A program made the position numbers and the translations under genes. A stretch of 64,000 bases of DNA from an uncultured Prochlorococcus sp. (GTDB lineage: Bacteria > Cyanobacteriota > Cyanobacteriia > PCC-6307 > Cyanobiaceae): contig NZ_CACOFR010000003.1 of the NCBI RefSeq assembly GCF_902626525.1, positions 81,815-145,814 on the forward strand. The letters run 5' to 3'. Positions within the stretch are counted from its first letter, which is position 1; each line of letters begins with the position of its first letter. The notes under the pieces were generated by a model. The model was not told where the DNA came from. It saw only the letters and a program-made list of their open reading frames with translations, and did not search any database. Shown piece after piece: positions 27,488-38,092 of the stretch.

Positions 27488-28276
27488 ATTTTTAATTTTA
27501 GGCAATAACTCCAAACCACCTCGCCAAAATAAATCTGGTTCAACGGGTGTAAGAGATATTTTATTTTCTTGTATTTGAGATACGTCACTGGGCCAATTCT
27601 TAGGACCATAACCTTTTGATTTAAGATCTAAAACCACCTCACCTGCCAACCAATAATAATCATCACCTCTTGGGTCCTCACGCTTAGAAAATTGATTTTT
27701 ATATTTTCTTATTGATAATCTTGTCCATGATAATTCTTTTATTTTCCCTCCCTCGCAGGGAGGGATATTTAGGTTTAATAGAAGTGAAGGTGGCCAATTA
27801 TCGTTAATTGCTTGTTCTGCAATATTCATTGCAATTTCTCCAGCAAATTCAAAATTCTTCCATTTGAAACTTGCAACACTTATTGCCATAGAGGGGACAT
27901 TTTCTAAAGTGCCTTCCATTGCGGCTGCTACAGTACCTGAACAAAAAATATCTGTACCTAAATTTGGTCCGTGATTTATTCCAGATAAAACTAAATCAGG
28001 TTTGTTATCCAAGAGTTCAGATAGTGCTAATTTGATGCAGTCAGCAGGCGTGCCAGAACAACCCCAAGCTTTGATATCTCCTCCAAATAATTCATCCGCT
28101 CTTTCTACTCTTAGCGGAGATTGTAAAGTAAGACCATGACCAGTAGCCGATCTTTCTTGGTCAGGACATATTACTGTTACCTTATGTCCTCTTGTATGTG
28201 CTGATTTTGCTAAGGTTCTTATTCCCTCTGCAAATACACCATCATCATTACTAATTAGTATATTTAATGGTTCCAT
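27464..28276 (-). CDS. surE: 5'/3'-nucleotidase SurE
   Basis: SurE is a metal-dependent phosphatase acting on nucleoside monophosphates, important in stationary phase and stress. The 270-residue product starts [19 protein letters not shown], where the Asp pair binds the metal, and continues with [13 protein letters not shown] and [25 protein letters not shown]. All conserved motifs are intact. It is divergent from pheS. Confidence 0.96.
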   Translation of the reverse strand: MEPLNILISNDDGVFAEGIRTLAKSAHTRGHKVTVICPDQERSATGHGLTLQSPLRVERADELFGGDIKAWGCSGTPADCIKLALSELLDNKPDLVLSGINHGPNLGTDIFCSGTVAAAMEGTLENVPSMAISVASFKWKNFEFAGEIAMNIAEQAINDNWPPSLLLNLNIPPCEGGKIKELSWTRLSIRKYKNQFSKREDPRGDDYYWLAGEVVLDLKSKGYGPKNWPSDVSQIQENKISLTPVEPDLFWRGGLELLPKIKNSFINPSQ

Positions 28277-28344
28277 TAATTAATACATTTTATTTATGGA
28301 CGATATTTAAGTAAAATAAAGCAATACTTATTTTTACTATATCA

Positions 28345-29352
28345 GTGAGTCAAATTGAATCATTAAGTCAAATTGAGGAAAAGCTAAATAATCTTTCTCT
28401 AATAGCCAAAAATAATATAAATAATGCTAATACTCAAAAAGAACTTGATCAATTGAGAATTTCCCTATTAGGAAAAAAAGGCGATTTGTCAATTATTTTG
28501 AAAACAATGGGTCAATTAACTGCTGATGACAGACCAATTATTGGCCAAAAGGCAAATTTAATAAAGATAAATTTGCAAGATCTAATAAATCAAAGAAAAA
28601 ATCAACTAAATACTGAAGTCTTAGACCAACAGATTAAAAATGAAAAAATTGATGTAACTATTCCTTCAGTTGGAACACCACCAGGGAATAAACATCCTTT
28701 AATTTCAACACAAGATGAAATAATAGAAATTTTTTGTGGATTAGGATATTCAGTTGAAAGTGGTCCTGAAATAGAAACTGATTTTTATAATTTTGAGTCT
28801 CTTAATATACCCAAAAATCATCCTGCAAGGGATATGCAGGATACTTTCTACTTAGATGAAAATCGACTCTTGAGAACTCATACTTCTCCTGTTCAGATAA
28901 GATATCTTGAGGAAAACCCTCCTCCAGTAAGAATTATTGCTCCTGGGAGAGTGTACAGGAGAGATGCTGTAGATGCTACTCACTCTCCTATCTTTAATCA
29001 GGTTGAGGTTTTATGTATCGATCAAGAGATTAATTTTAGTCACTTAAGAGGAACAGTCCTGACTTTTTTAAAAACATTTTTTGGAGATATTCCCGTAAGA
29101 TTTAGAGCTAGTTATTTTCCATTTACTGAACCTTCAGCAGAAGTAGATGTTCAATGGAAAGGTAAATGGTTAGAGGTAATGGGTTGCGGAATGGTTGATC
29201 CGAAGGTCTTAGAAAAATTAGGGATAGATTCTGAGAAATGGACTGGTTTTGCAGCTGGATTAGGAGTTGAAAGATTTTGTATGGTCAGACATCAGATTGA
29301 TGATATTAGAAAATTTTATACAAATGATCTTAGATTTTTAGAACAGTTCTAA
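28345..29352 (+). CDS. pheS: Phenylalanine-tRNA ligase, alpha subunit
   Basis: PheS is the catalytic subunit that charges tRNA-Phe, working with PheT. The 335-residue product has a coiled-coil N-terminal arm (about residues 1-90) and the class II catalytic core: [54 protein letters not shown] and [12 protein letters not shown]. It starts with GTG. pheT is not adjacent. nadK follows after about 70 bases. Confidence 0.96.
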   Translation: MSQIESLSQIEEKLNNLSLIAKNNINNANTQKELDQLRISLLGKKGDLSIILKTMGQLTADDRPIIGQKANLIKINLQDLINQRKNQLNTEVLDQQIKNEKIDVTIPSVGTPPGNKHPLISTQDEIIEIFCGLGYSVESGPEIETDFYNFESLNIPKNHPARDMQDTFYLDENRLLRTHTSPVQIRYLEENPPPVRIIAPGRVYRRDAVDATHSPIFNQVEVLCIDQEINFSHLRGTVLTFLKTFFGDIPVRFRASYFPFTEPSAEVDVQWKGKWLEVMGCGMVDPKVLEKLGIDSEKWTGFAAGLGVERFCMVRHQIDDIRKFYTNDLRFLEQF

Positions 29353-29422
29353 TAAAATTGATTTATTAAATTAGGTTTGTCAATCAAATTAGTCTAATAT
29401 AGTTAAAGCTTAAATTCTTTGA

Positions 29423-30331
29423 TTGGTACGTAAAGCAGGACTAATCGTTAATGATGGTAAAGAACTTGCTGTTCAAACTGCAAGTTCTGTTCAGGAAAAA
29501 TTGAGAAAATCTAATTATGAGGTCGTTAGAGTTAGTAGCTCTGGGGGGATGGTTGGATTCGCCAATCCTGATCAACATGTTCGTCCATTGGGATATACGA
29601 ATTGTGTTCCCGAGGGGTTTGATTCATCAATGGAATTTGCAATAGTTCTTGGCGGAGATGGAACTGTGCTTTCTGCAGCAAGGCAAACGGCACCTGCTAA
29701 AATTCCAATTCTTACAATAAATACTGGTCATTTAGGATTTCTTGCGGAAGCTTATTTGTCTAACCTTGATGAAGCTATAGATAAAATTATTGCTGGAAAT
29801 TGGGATATTGAAGAAAGAACTTGCTTTATAATTAGTGTTATGAGGAATGATCAGAGAAGATGGGAGTCTCTTTGCCTAAATGAAATGGCTCTTCATAGAG
29901 AACCTTTGACAAGTATGTGTCATTTTGAAGTTTCTATAGGGCGTCATGCTCCTGTTGATATTTCAGCAGATGGAGTAATTTTATCTTCTCCAACTGGTTC
30001 TACTGCATATTCTCTGAGTGCTGGAGGACCAGTTATTACACCTGATTGCCCAGTCGTGCAATTAACGCCAATTGCTCCACATTCATTGGCTTCAAGAGCA
30101 TTAGTTTTTAATGATTCAGAGCCAGTAACTGTTTTCCCCGCAACGCCTGAAAGATTAGTAATGGTTGTTGATGGAAATGCTGGTTGTTATGTTTGGCCTG
30201 AAGATAGAGTTTTGATAAGAAAAAGTAAACACTCAGTAAAGTTTATAAGACTTGAAGACCATGAATTTTTCCAAGTTTTAAGAAATAAATTAGGTTGGGG
30301 TTTACCCCATGTCGCCAAACCTAACAAATAG
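29423..30331 (+). CDS. nadK: NAD kinase
   Basis: NadK phosphorylates NAD to NADP. The 302-residue product has the [11 protein letters not shown] loop, [12 protein letters not shown], the segment [22 protein letters not shown], and a C-terminal beta-rich domain. It starts with TTG, read [16 protein letters not shown], which fits the family start. Cyanobacteria usually carry two NAD kinase genes; this is the longer type with the VEPTHR-style N-terminus and may be the photosynthesis-linked one, which cannot be settled here. It is tail to tail with cobL. Confidence 0.95.
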   Translation: MVRKAGLIVNDGKELAVQTASSVQEKLRKSNYEVVRVSSSGGMVGFANPDQHVRPLGYTNCVPEGFDSSMEFAIVLGGDGTVLSAARQTAPAKIPILTINTGHLGFLAEAYLSNLDEAIDKIIAGNWDIEERTCFIISVMRNDQRRWESLCLNEMALHREPLTSMCHFEVSIGRHAPVDISADGVILSSPTGSTAYSLSAGGPVITPDCPVVQLTPIAPHSLASRALVFNDSEPVTVFPATPERLVMVVDGNAGCYVWPEDRVLIRKSKHSVKFIRLEDHEFFQVLRNKLGWGLPHVAKPNK

Positions 30332-30344
30332 TAATTACCTTAAG

Positions 30345-31619
30345 TTATTTTTTCCCTTTCAATAAAAAAACAGGATTATTTGGTTCTAATCTCATCCCCT
30401 CTGCGATGCTTAAACTTCTGTATGTCTGAATTAAATTTAAATTTGTTTTGAAGTTTTGATCTTCTAATGCTTCTTTCAATTCTTTTATACTTTGGAAGTC
30501 TATTATTGGGATAACAATGACATCTCCAATACTCATATCTTTGGCAAGTTTATTAATAATTTGAAGTTTAGTCTTTTTATCACATCCTCCAATAATTAAT
30601 CTATTGGGTTTTTCAAAAGAATTGAATTTTTTTGTTTTTATTGTTTTATTCATGTCTTCCTCAAAAATAAATTTTGGTTTAACTCCAAGCCTTTTTGAGT
30701 TTTCTAATATTAATGCTTTTGAACCAATCCTTTTATCGATACAAAATAGATTTAAATTTGGCCTTAATTTTAAGGCCTCTAAACCAATTGACCCACAACC
30801 TGCTCCTATATCCCAAATGACGCCATTTTTTGGGAGTTCTAGATCAGCTAAGATTTGAATGCGCACCTCCCGTTTTGTTAATAAATTTGGTCTATCTTCA
30901 AAAGTTTTAAAAATAATGTCATTGATCCCAAAAAGGGGAAGATCAGTATTCGAATGATTTTTCTTTGCTTTTGTAAGAACTGCAATGTTCAAACTCGAAA
31001 TATCAGGAGGTAATGACTCTTTAAGATTTATTTTCCTTATATTTTCATTGTAGAAACCCATTTCTTCACAAAGCCAAAAATCGTAATATTCAATCAAATT
31101 TAATTCGGATAAGTTTTTCTGGATTATTTCTAAACTTTTATTAGTTGAATCCGTAATAATAGCCAAACTCGAAGGTTTACTTTTAAGAGCCTCAACTAGC
31201 TTCGTTGAATCTCTTCCATGAATACTTACGTTGATAATGTCTTGCCATGGAATCTTTAATTTACTAAATGCTAATTGAATGCACGTATTTGATGGGTAGA
31301 ATTTTAACTCATTTTTTGAGAAATTTTCTAGAAGTATCCTCCCAATACCAAACCAGAGTGGATCACCTCTAGAAATTAAAATAACATCAGTTTTTTGAGA
31401 TTTAATCCAGTTAATAAGATCTTTATTGCTTTTGCTTGAAAAAAATGATTTCTTTTCTTCTAAATTATTTTTACTCCATGTTTTAATTTTTTCAAAATAT
31501 GAATTTGGAACTGCAATATTTATAGTCTCTTTAAATAAATTTTGTAATTTGAGAGGTAAATCCTCGAATTTATAAGAATTAATCCCTATTACATTTATTT
31601 TTCTATTTATTTCTGTCAT
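30345..31619 (-). CDS. cobL: Precorrin-6Y C5,15-methyltransferase (CbiE-CbiT fusion, CobL)
   Basis: CobL methylates C-5 and C-15 of precorrin-6Y and removes the acetate side chain in cobalamin synthesis. The N-terminal tetrapyrrole methylase half (about residues 1-200, CbiE) has ILISRGDPLWFGIG and SIHGRDS. The C-terminal half (about 210-424, CbiT) has KREVRIQILADLELPKNGVIWDIGAGCGSIGLEAL, the SAM site, and IIGGCDKK. Total length of 424 residues fits the fusion. The remaining corrin genes are not in the window. Confidence 0.93.
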   Translation of the reverse strand: MTEINRKINVIGINSYKFEDLPLKLQNLFKETINIAVPNSYFEKIKTWSKNNLEEKKSFFSSKSNKDLINWIKSQKTDVILISRGDPLWFGIGRILLENFSKNELKFYPSNTCIQLAFSKLKIPWQDIINVSIHGRDSTKLVEALKSKPSSLAIITDSTNKSLEIIQKNLSELNLIEYYDFWLCEEMGFYNENIRKINLKESLPPDISSLNIAVLTKAKKNHSNTDLPLFGINDIIFKTFEDRPNLLTKREVRIQILADLELPKNGVIWDIGAGCGSIGLEALKLRPNLNLFCIDKRIGSKALILENSKRLGVKPKFIFEEDMNKTIKTKKFNSFEKPNRLIIGGCDKKTKLQIINKLAKDMSIGDVIVIPIIDFQSIKELKEALEDQNFKTNLNLIQTYRSLSIAEGMRLEPNNPVFLLKGKK

Positions 31620-31703
31620 GAATATTTAATGAAAAGAACCAAAATCTATTTGAATGTTTTTTAAAGTTATCCTATGATTGTTCGAGTTATCATAATAAAT
31701 TAA

Positions 31704-31955
31704 TTGTCTGAAAGGAGAAAGAGATTACATGATTTATTGTTAACTCTAATTAATAAAGATAGTGAATTTGAGTTTATTGAAGAAGACTCTGGCGATTTAA
31801 CATCTAGTTATTCTGCAAAAGACACTTTGAATTTATCTCGAGTGATAGAAAAAAATCGTAAAATAATAAAGAGATATCAAGCTATTGTAAGAACAGCTGT
31901 AACTCTTGATGCCCTGATGGATTCTGAAAATGAAGAAAATTACAAAATCAAATAA
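31704..31955 (+). CDS. Small conserved protein, 83 aa, unknown function
   Basis: The 83-residue frame begins at TTG, read MSERRKRLHDLLLTLINKD, and is soluble and charged, with probable helices at both ends (VIEKNRKIIKRYQAIVRTAVTLDALMD). It overlaps the next gene by 26 bases. No motif is recognised. Its position directly before a secreted DUF3122-like protein and ribD suggests an operon. Confidence 0.65.
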   Translation: MSERRKRLHDLLLTLINKDSEFEFIEEDSGDLTSSYSAKDTLNLSRVIEKNRKIIKRYQAIVRTAVTLDALMDSENEENYKIK

Positions 31956-32430
31956 GAATATTTTTTTTAGAGGAATATTTCCATTACTTTTACTTCTTTC
32001 CTTTATTTTTAACCCGTTAAAAGTTTATGCAGAAGTTGCAGAAACAGAAATAAATGGGGAAATAATAAATGCTAGCAGTGAATTTTTAAGAGATTTAGAC
32101 TTTGAAACTTGGCAATTAGTTGCTTATAAATCTCCTCTTTTTCAAGACAAATTGATCTTAAGGGTTATAGGATATCCAGGAAATCTTAGGATTGATCATC
32201 CCACTGACTTAAGGGTTGAATCTGGAAGAAAAGAGTGGTTTTTGGATGATAAAACATTACTTAACGTAGAATTAGCAAACGATAGCAGGCAAGCGGCTGC
32301 AGAATTTGATCTTGATGAGTTGATTAAAAACTTAGAAAAGAATAGACCATTAAGACTATCATTGTCAGGAGTTTTTTCTGAGTTACCTGTCCCTCCCTTT
32401 GTTGTTAAAGAGTGGAGATCAATAAACTGA
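31930..32430 (+). CDS. DUF3122-like exported protein
   Basis: The 166-residue product has a signal peptide: basic start (MKKITKSNKN), hydrophobic core (FFRGIFPLLLLLSFIFNPL) and a likely cleavage after VYA. The mature part contains DFETWQLVAYKSPLFQDKLILRVIGYPG and a WFLDDKT segment, which I associate with the DUF3122 cyanobacterial family. Function is unknown; it should act in the periplasm or thylakoid lumen. Start overlaps the preceding gene. ribD begins 14 bases later. Confidence 0.8.
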   Translation: MKKITKSNKNIFFRGIFPLLLLLSFIFNPLKVYAEVAETEINGEIINASSEFLRDLDFETWQLVAYKSPLFQDKLILRVIGYPGNLRIDHPTDLRVESGRKEWFLDDKTLLNVELANDSRQAAAEFDLDELIKNLEKNRPLRLSLSGVFSELPVPPFVVKEWRSIN

Positions 32431-32444
32431 TTTGATTTTTAGAG

Positions 32445-33539
32445 ATGTCAGAAAACAAAATTGAAAATAAGAAATGGATGAAGAGAGCTATACTTTTAGC
32501 CTCATTAGGTAAAGGGAAAACAAGTCCAAATCCTATGGTTGGTGCAGTTATTCTAGATAAAAATAAAAATCTTATTTCTGAGGGGTTTCATCAGAAAGCG
32601 GGTGAACCTCATGCCGAGGCAATGGCTTTTAATAATTTAAAAAAAGATGCTAAAGGTGGTTCAATGTATGTAAATCTTGAACCATGTTGCCATTATGGTA
32701 AAACATCTCCATGTGTAGATAAGGTAATATCCTCAGGTATAAAAAAGATATATATATCAATTCAAGATCCTGATAATAGAGTTGCTGGTAAAGGTATTAA
32801 ATTACTTGAAGAAGCTGGTATAAAAGTTTACTTAGGATTATGTAAAAAAGAATCTTTAGAATTAAATAAGGCTTTTATTCATAGGAATACTACTAATAGG
32901 GCATTTGGTGTTCTTAAATGGGCAATGAGTATTGATGGTAGGGTAGGTTTAAAAAATGGAAAAAGTAAATGGATTACGAATGAAGATTCAAGATCTCTAG
33001 TTCATTCTTGTAGAGCAGAATTTGACGCCATAATTATTGGTGGAAATACTTTAAGAAAAGATAATCCACTTTTGACTACTAGAGGTTTAAAAACACCTGA
33101 GCCTTTAAGAGTTGTTTTCACAAAGACTCTAAATTTACCAACAAAATCTCATCTCTGGGATTGTAAAGAGGCTAAAACTTTAGTAATTTATGATTCTTCA
33201 AAAGCAAATGAAAGCTTTCTTAAAAGAATTCCCAAATGTGTAGAAATTGAGAAGGTTTCTTCAGATAATCCAGAGTTAATTTCAAAATTATTAGCTAAAA
33301 GAGGATGCAACAAAGTTTTATGGGAATGTGGTCCGAATTTAGCGACTTCAGCAGTCAAAGCAGGATGTATTAACGAAATAATATCTTTTATTGCTCCAAA
33401 AATTTTAGGGGGAGAAAATAGTATGAACCCATTTGGAGATTTTGAATTTCAAGAAATGCATGAAATTATAAAATTAATTGATCCTCAGGTTAGTTTAAGT
33501 GGCAATGATATTTGCGTTAAGAGTTCTTTAAAAAATTAG
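32445..33539 (+). CDS. ribD: Bifunctional riboflavin deaminase-reductase
   Basis: RibD carries out the second and third steps of riboflavin synthesis from GTP. The N-terminal deaminase domain (about residues 1-145) has the zinc motifs PHAEAMAF and PCCHYGKTSPC, plus SPNPMVGAV. The reductase domain (about 150-364) has LKWAMSIDGRVGL, IIGGNTLRKDNPLLTTR and LWECGPNLATSAV. Length is normal. It is the last gene of the 31704-33539 run, ahead of ftsH. Confidence 0.96.
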   Translation: MSENKIENKKWMKRAILLASLGKGKTSPNPMVGAVILDKNKNLISEGFHQKAGEPHAEAMAFNNLKKDAKGGSMYVNLEPCCHYGKTSPCVDKVISSGIKKIYISIQDPDNRVAGKGIKLLEEAGIKVYLGLCKKESLELNKAFIHRNTTNRAFGVLKWAMSIDGRVGLKNGKSKWITNEDSRSLVHSCRAEFDAIIIGGNTLRKDNPLLTTRGLKTPEPLRVVFTKTLNLPTKSHLWDCKEAKTLVIYDSSKANESFLKRIPKCVEIEKVSSDNPELISKLLAKRGCNKVLWECGPNLATSAVKAGCINEIISFIAPKILGGENSMNPFGDFEFQEMHEIIKLIDPQVSLSGNDICVKSSLKN

Positions 33540-33625
33540 TTTCTTTAACTAATTAATTCGTTCAAATTACCGTACGGTTCTTACCCAAAAAAAACAATAC
33601 AGATACAGAATCTCTTCGTTTAGTT

Positions 33626-33631
33626 TATAAT
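33626..33631 (+). promoter_or_regulatory. Candidate -10 element of ftsH
   Basis: A TATAAT is found 23 bases before the preferred ATG at 33654 and only 11 before the TTG at 33642. The distance favours ATG 33654 as the translation start. No strong -35 is seen. Confidence 0.35.
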
Positions 33632-33641
33632 AAGTTCAAAT

Positions 33642-35516
33642 TTGACCATCACCATGCCGATAAGACAAGACGATAATCAACCTAATAGAAGATTCGGAAT
33701 TGTTAATATCATTTTGATAGGAGTTGGAGCTTTACTTTTATTTAGTAGCCTCTTCCCTAATCAAAACATGCAAATACCTAGGGTTCCTTACTCCTTATTT
33801 ATAGATCAAGTAAATGATGGGGAAGTTAAGCGTGCGTATATCACTCAAGAACAGATTAGATATGAGTTAAATGGAGCTGAAGAAGGTGCCCCTTCAGTTT
33901 TAGCTACCACCCCAATTTTTGATATGGATCTCCCACAAAGGTTAGAAAGTAAGGGTGTTGAATTCGCTGCTGCTCCACCAAAGAAACCTAATTTCTTCTC
34001 AACCATCTTGAGTTGGGTTGTTCCTCCTTTAATTTTTATACTTGTTTTACAATTCTTTGCTAGAAGAAGTATGGGAGGCGGAGGTGCTCAAGGAGCTCTC
34101 AGTTTTACTAAAAGTAAAGCAAAAGTTTATGTGCCCGATGATGAATCAAAAGTAACATTTGCAGATGTGGCAGGCGTTGATGAAGCTAAAGATGAATTGA
34201 CAGAAATAGTTGATTTCTTAAAAAAACCAGAAAGATATACAGATATAGGAGCACGAATACCTAAAGGTGTACTTCTTGTTGGACCTCCAGGGACGGGAAA
34301 AACTCTTCTCTCAAAAGCTGTGGCTGGTGAAGCAGAGGTTCCTTTCTTTATTATTTCAGGATCTGAATTTGTTGAACTATTTGTAGGTGCAGGTGCAGCA
34401 AGAGTTAGAGATTTATTTGAACAAGCAAAGAAAAAAGCTCCTTGCATTATTTTTATTGACGAATTAGACGCTATTGGCAAAAGTCGTTCTGGCTCGATGG
34501 GAGTTGTTGGCGGTAATGATGAGAGAGAACAAACTCTAAATCAGCTTCTTACCGAAATGGATGGTTTTGCTTCTGCAGATAAACCAGTAATAGTTCTTGC
34601 CGCCACAAACCAGCCTGAAGTTCTTGACGCTGCTTTATTAAGACCGGGTAGATTTGATAGACAGGTTTTGGTTGATAGGCCTGATTTATCTGGTAGAAAA
34701 ACAATATTGGAAATCTATACTAAAAAAGTTAAACTTGCTGATTCAATAGACTTAGACTCCATCGCCCAAGCTACAAGCGGGTTCGCAGGTGCAGATCTAG
34801 CTAATATGGTAAATGAAGCTGCTTTACTAGCAGCTAGAGCAAAAAGAAAAAGTGTAGAACAACAAGACTTAAGTGAAGCTATTGAGAGAGTTGTAGCTGG
34901 TTTGGAAAAGAAGAGTCGTGTTTTGCAAGATGACGAAAAGAAAGTCGTTGCATATCATGAAGTAGGTCATGCAATAGTTGGTCATCTTATGCCTGGAGGC
35001 TCCAAAGTTGCAAAGATCTCAATTGTGCCTAGAGGTATGAGTGCACTTGGTTATACTCTTCAATTGCCAACTGAAGAAAGATTTTTGAATTCTAAAGAGG
35101 AATTAAAAGGACAAATAGCTACACTTCTTGGAGGAAGATCTGCAGAAGAGGTTGTTTTTGGCAAGATTACTACAGGAGCTTCCAATGATTTACAAAGAGC
35201 AACTGATATAGCTGAACAAATGGTTGGTACATTTGGAATGAGTGAAATTCTTGGTCCTCTTGCTTACGATAAACAAGGTGGAGGTCAATTTTTAGGTAAT
35301 GGCAATAATCCTAGAAGATCTGTTAGTGATGCTACTGCTCAAGCAATAGATAAAGAGGTAAGAGATTTAGTAGATGATGCGCATGAAACTGCACTTAATA
35401 TTTTGAGGAATAATCTACCTCTTCTTGAATCAATTTCTCAAAAAATTCTACAAGAAGAAGTTATTGAAGGTGAAGATCTCAAAACACTTTTAGCAGAAAG
35501 CAAAATGCCTGCATAG
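33642..35516 (+). CDS. ftsH: ATP-dependent zinc metalloprotease FtsH
   Basis: A membrane AAA protease that degrades damaged membrane proteins, such as photosystem II D1 in cyanobacteria. Residues are counted from TTG 33642; ATG at 33654 (four codons later) is a more likely start. Two membrane helices lie near residues 20-37 and 122-140. The AAA domain has Walker A GPPGTGKT (214-221), Walker [12 protein letters not shown] and the second region of homology near 320-340. The zinc site is HEVGH (439-443). 624 residues is normal. Which of the several cyanobacterial FtsH paralogues it is cannot be said. Confidence 0.96.
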   Translation: MTITMPIRQDDNQPNRRFGIVNIILIGVGALLLFSSLFPNQNMQIPRVPYSLFIDQVNDGEVKRAYITQEQIRYELNGAEEGAPSVLATTPIFDMDLPQRLESKGVEFAAAPPKKPNFFSTILSWVVPPLIFILVLQFFARRSMGGGGAQGALSFTKSKAKVYVPDDESKVTFADVAGVDEAKDELTEIVDFLKKPERYTDIGARIPKGVLLVGPPGTGKTLLSKAVAGEAEVPFFIISGSEFVELFVGAGAARVRDLFEQAKKKAPCIIFIDELDAIGKSRSGSMGVVGGNDEREQTLNQLLTEMDGFASADKPVIVLAATNQPEVLDAALLRPGRFDRQVLVDRPDLSGRKTILEIYTKKVKLADSIDLDSIAQATSGFAGADLANMVNEAALLAARAKRKSVEQQDLSEAIERVVAGLEKKSRVLQDDEKKVVAYHEVGHAIVGHLMPGGSKVAKISIVPRGMSALGYTLQLPTEERFLNSKEELKGQIATLLGGRSAEEVVFGKITTGASNDLQRATDIAEQMVGTFGMSEILGPLAYDKQGGGQFLGNGNNPRRSVSDATAQAIDKEVRDLVDDAHETALNILRNNLPLLESISQKILQEEVIEGEDLKTLLAESKMPA

Positions 35517-35544
35517 TAGAATTAAGGTTTTCATAAATAGTTAG

Positions 35545-36471
35545 ATGCTACAGCCAATCAAGCTTGCTAATAAAAATTTTTTATCAAGCTTGGATACCAC
35601 AAGTGAAGAGATTTTTCATATTCTAGATATTGCTAAAAATTTTAAAAATAAAAATTTAAATATTGAACTTAAAGATAAAGTTTTAGGATTAATTTTTGAT
35701 AAAGCATCTACTCGTACTAGGGTTAGTTTTCAGGTAGCAATGTCAAAACTTGGCTGCACTACAGTTGATTTAAATCCTACTACTTCCCAAATTGGAAGAG
35801 GTGAGCCAATCAGAGATACAGCAAGAGTATTAAGTAGATATTGCGATATTCTTGCTATAAGAACCTTTAAACAATCTGATTTGGAAGAGTATGCAAGATG
35901 GTCTTCTAAGCCAGTTATAAACGCCCTTACAGATTTAGAACATCCTTGCCAAGCTTTGGCTGATTACATGACTATTCAAGAGGAATTTGTTGATTTTAAA
36001 AACGTTGTTTTAACGTTTATAGGTGATGGTAATAATGTGGCAAATTCTCTTATTTTATGTGGAGCATTATTAGGCGTAGAAGTTAGAATTGCATCTCCTA
36101 AAGGTTATGAACCAAACTCTTTGGTGATAAAAAAAGCATATGAAATATATAAAAATAAGGATTTATTGAAAATCACTAATGATCCTAATTCTGCTGTTTT
36201 AGGAGCAAACGTTCTTTATACAGATGTTTGGTCATCTATGGGGGAAGAAAATCAAAAAGAAAGGAAAGATAGGGATTTTGATGGTTTTACACTTGATAGT
36301 GATTTGCTAGATAAGGCCGCTGGAAATGCGATAGTCCTTCATTGTCTTCCAGCATATAGAGGTAAGGAGATTTCTAAAGAAGTATTCGAAAGTCACAGAA
36401 ATAGAATTTTTGAACAGGCTGAAAATAGATTACATGTACAACAAGCTTTACTTACCTTATTGCTTTCTTAA
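35545..36471 (+). CDS. argF: Ornithine carbamoyltransferase
   Basis: ArgF makes citrulline from ornithine and carbamoyl phosphate. The 308-residue product has the carbamoyl-phosphate motif STRTR (55-59), LEHPCQALAD in the middle and HCLPAYRG near the end. All catalytic residues look intact. It lies 28 bases after ftsH and is tail to tail with manC. argD, another arginine gene, is at the left edge of the window. Confidence 0.97.
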   Translation: MLQPIKLANKNFLSSLDTTSEEIFHILDIAKNFKNKNLNIELKDKVLGLIFDKASTRTRVSFQVAMSKLGCTTVDLNPTTSQIGRGEPIRDTARVLSRYCDILAIRTFKQSDLEEYARWSSKPVINALTDLEHPCQALADYMTIQEEFVDFKNVVLTFIGDGNNVANSLILCGALLGVEVRIASPKGYEPNSLVIKKAYEIYKNKDLLKITNDPNSAVLGANVLYTDVWSSMGEENQKERKDRDFDGFTLDSDLLDKAAGNAIVLHCLPAYRGKEISKEVFESHRNRIFEQAENRLHVQQALLTLLLS

Positions 36472-36474
36472 AAT

Positions 36475-37920
36475 TTATTTTGTTTTTCTTCCATACCTAT
36501 CTTCAAACCTAAAAATGTCATCTTCACCAAGATATTCTCCGCTTTGAACTTCAATTATTACTAATTTTTCTTTGTAAGGATTAGATAATCTATGTTTTGC
36601 TCCAATTGGAACAAAGCAACTTTGGTTAGCTTTTAAATAAAACTCTTTTTCATTAATTTCAATTTTTGCATTTCCTTCAACCACAACCCAGTGCTCTGCA
36701 CGCATTTTATGTAATTGAAGAGATAGGGATGCTCCAGGATTTACTTCTATTTTTTTTATTTTCCAACGTGATGAGTAATCTACAGAAATGTAGTTTCCCC
36801 AAGGTCTAAAAACTTGAACATTTTCATCACTTTCTCTTCTTTTGGAGGATCTTAATTGTTCAACAATTGACTTTACTTTTTCGGATTCACTTTTTTTTGA
36901 AACGAGTACTGCATCATTAGTCTCAATTACTACAAGATCCTCAATCCCTAGTCCCACGGTTAATCTGCTACTACTCTTTATAAGACAATTTTTAGAAGAC
37001 ATTTCTATCGCATCTCCAATTAAGACATTTCCGTTTATATCTTTTGATGAATTTTCCCAGAATGATTGCCATCCTCCAATATCACTCCATTCGACATTTA
37101 ATGGAAACACAACTCCGGATGATGTTTTTTCCATAAGAGCTTTGTCAATTGATAAATCAGGACATTTTTTAAAATGGTATTCATTCAGTCTTTTAAAATC
37201 TAAGTCATTTATATTATCTTTTATAGCTTGCTTGCACAAATTAATAATTTCTGGAGAAAACTTTCCCATCTCTCTAATTAATACGCTTGCTTTTGCAATG
37301 AAAATTCCACTATTCCAACTATAACTTTTATCTTTAATAAGATCCTCTGCAAGCTTATGATTTGGCTTTTCAATAAATTTTTTTATTTTAAAAGGATTTA
37401 TACTATCCTCTCGGAAATCTTTATCAGCTTTTATATATCCGTATCCAGTCGCTGGTTTATTTGGCTTAATTCCAAAAGTTACAATATTACCTTCTTGAGC
37501 TGAAAGTTGTGCCTTGATTATTGATTCTAAAAAGACTTCAATATTTTTTATTCTGTGATCTGAAGGAAGGATTAATAATATTGGATCCTCGCCATTTGAA
37601 GATGATTGCAGAGCAGCACAAGTAATCGCTGGAGCAGTATTTTTACTAAATGGTTCTAGTAGTATTGAGCTTGGTTTTATATTTATTTTTCTAATTTGTT
37701 CAGCGGTAATAAATCTATGTTCTTCATTGCAAACGATTATTGGAGGCTGAATATCTTTCAAATTATTTATTCTTAGCAAAGTTATTTGAAGAAAAGAAAG
37801 ACTGTTTTCATCATTAAGGGATAAGTATTGTTTTGGATAACTTCTTCTAGAAAGTGGCCAAAGTCTTGAACCCGATCCTCCACAAAGTATTACTGGAATT
37901 AATTTATTTTCAATTTGCAA
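36475..37920 (-). CDS. manC: Mannose-1-phosphate guanylyltransferase / mannose-6-phosphate isomerase
   Basis: The fused enzyme makes GDP-mannose for surface glycans. The guanylyltransferase part (about residues 1-350) has VILCGGSGSRLWPLSRRSYPKQYL-type P-loop and ILPSDHRI. The C-terminal cupin isomerase part has FRPWGNYISVD, LHKMRAEHWVVVEG, FVPIGAKHRLSNP. 481 residues is normal. It starts with TTG. Its product feeds gmd at 38718-39812; the two are separated only by lexA, so this looks like the start of the glycan region. Confidence 0.95.
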   Translation of the reverse strand: MQIENKLIPVILCGGSGSRLWPLSRRSYPKQYLSLNDENSLSFLQITLLRINNLKDIQPPIIVCNEEHRFITAEQIRKINIKPSSILLEPFSKNTAPAITCAALQSSSNGEDPILLILPSDHRIKNIEVFLESIIKAQLSAQEGNIVTFGIKPNKPATGYGYIKADKDFREDSINPFKIKKFIEKPNHKLAEDLIKDKSYSWNSGIFIAKASVLIREMGKFSPEIINLCKQAIKDNINDLDFKRLNEYHFKKCPDLSIDKALMEKTSSGVVFPLNVEWSDIGGWQSFWENSSKDINGNVLIGDAIEMSSKNCLIKSSSRLTVGLGIEDLVVIETNDAVLVSKKSESEKVKSIVEQLRSSKRRESDENVQVFRPWGNYISVDYSSRWKIKKIEVNPGASLSLQLHKMRAEHWVVVEGNAKIEINEKEFYLKANQSCFVPIGAKHRLSNPYKEKLVIIEVQSGEYLGEDDIFRFEDRYGRKTK

Positions 37921-38061
37921 AATTAGTTTTTTAAAATTTGCTTTTTCAATATTATCTTACTTTTGGTATTGGTTAGTTTTTCTTTCTATCAAATAATTAA
38001 TTAAAAATAGAATAATTGGAATTTTTATAATTAAAAAAATTTGCTTATCAGGCTTTTTATA

Positions 38062-38091
38062 GGTACAAATGTATTAGAGTACAAATGTTTT
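38062..38091 (+). promoter_or_regulatory. Tandem SOS-box-like operators upstream of lexA
   Basis: Two direct copies of GTACAAATGT, at 38063-38072 and 38079-38088, are spaced 16 bases apart. Each extended copy (GGTACAAATGTATT and AGTACAAATGTTTT) fits the cyanobacterial LexA box RGTACNNNDGTWCB at all but one position. The second ends one base before the lexA ATG. LexA autorepression is inferred. Confidence 0.6.
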
Positions 38092-38092
38092 T

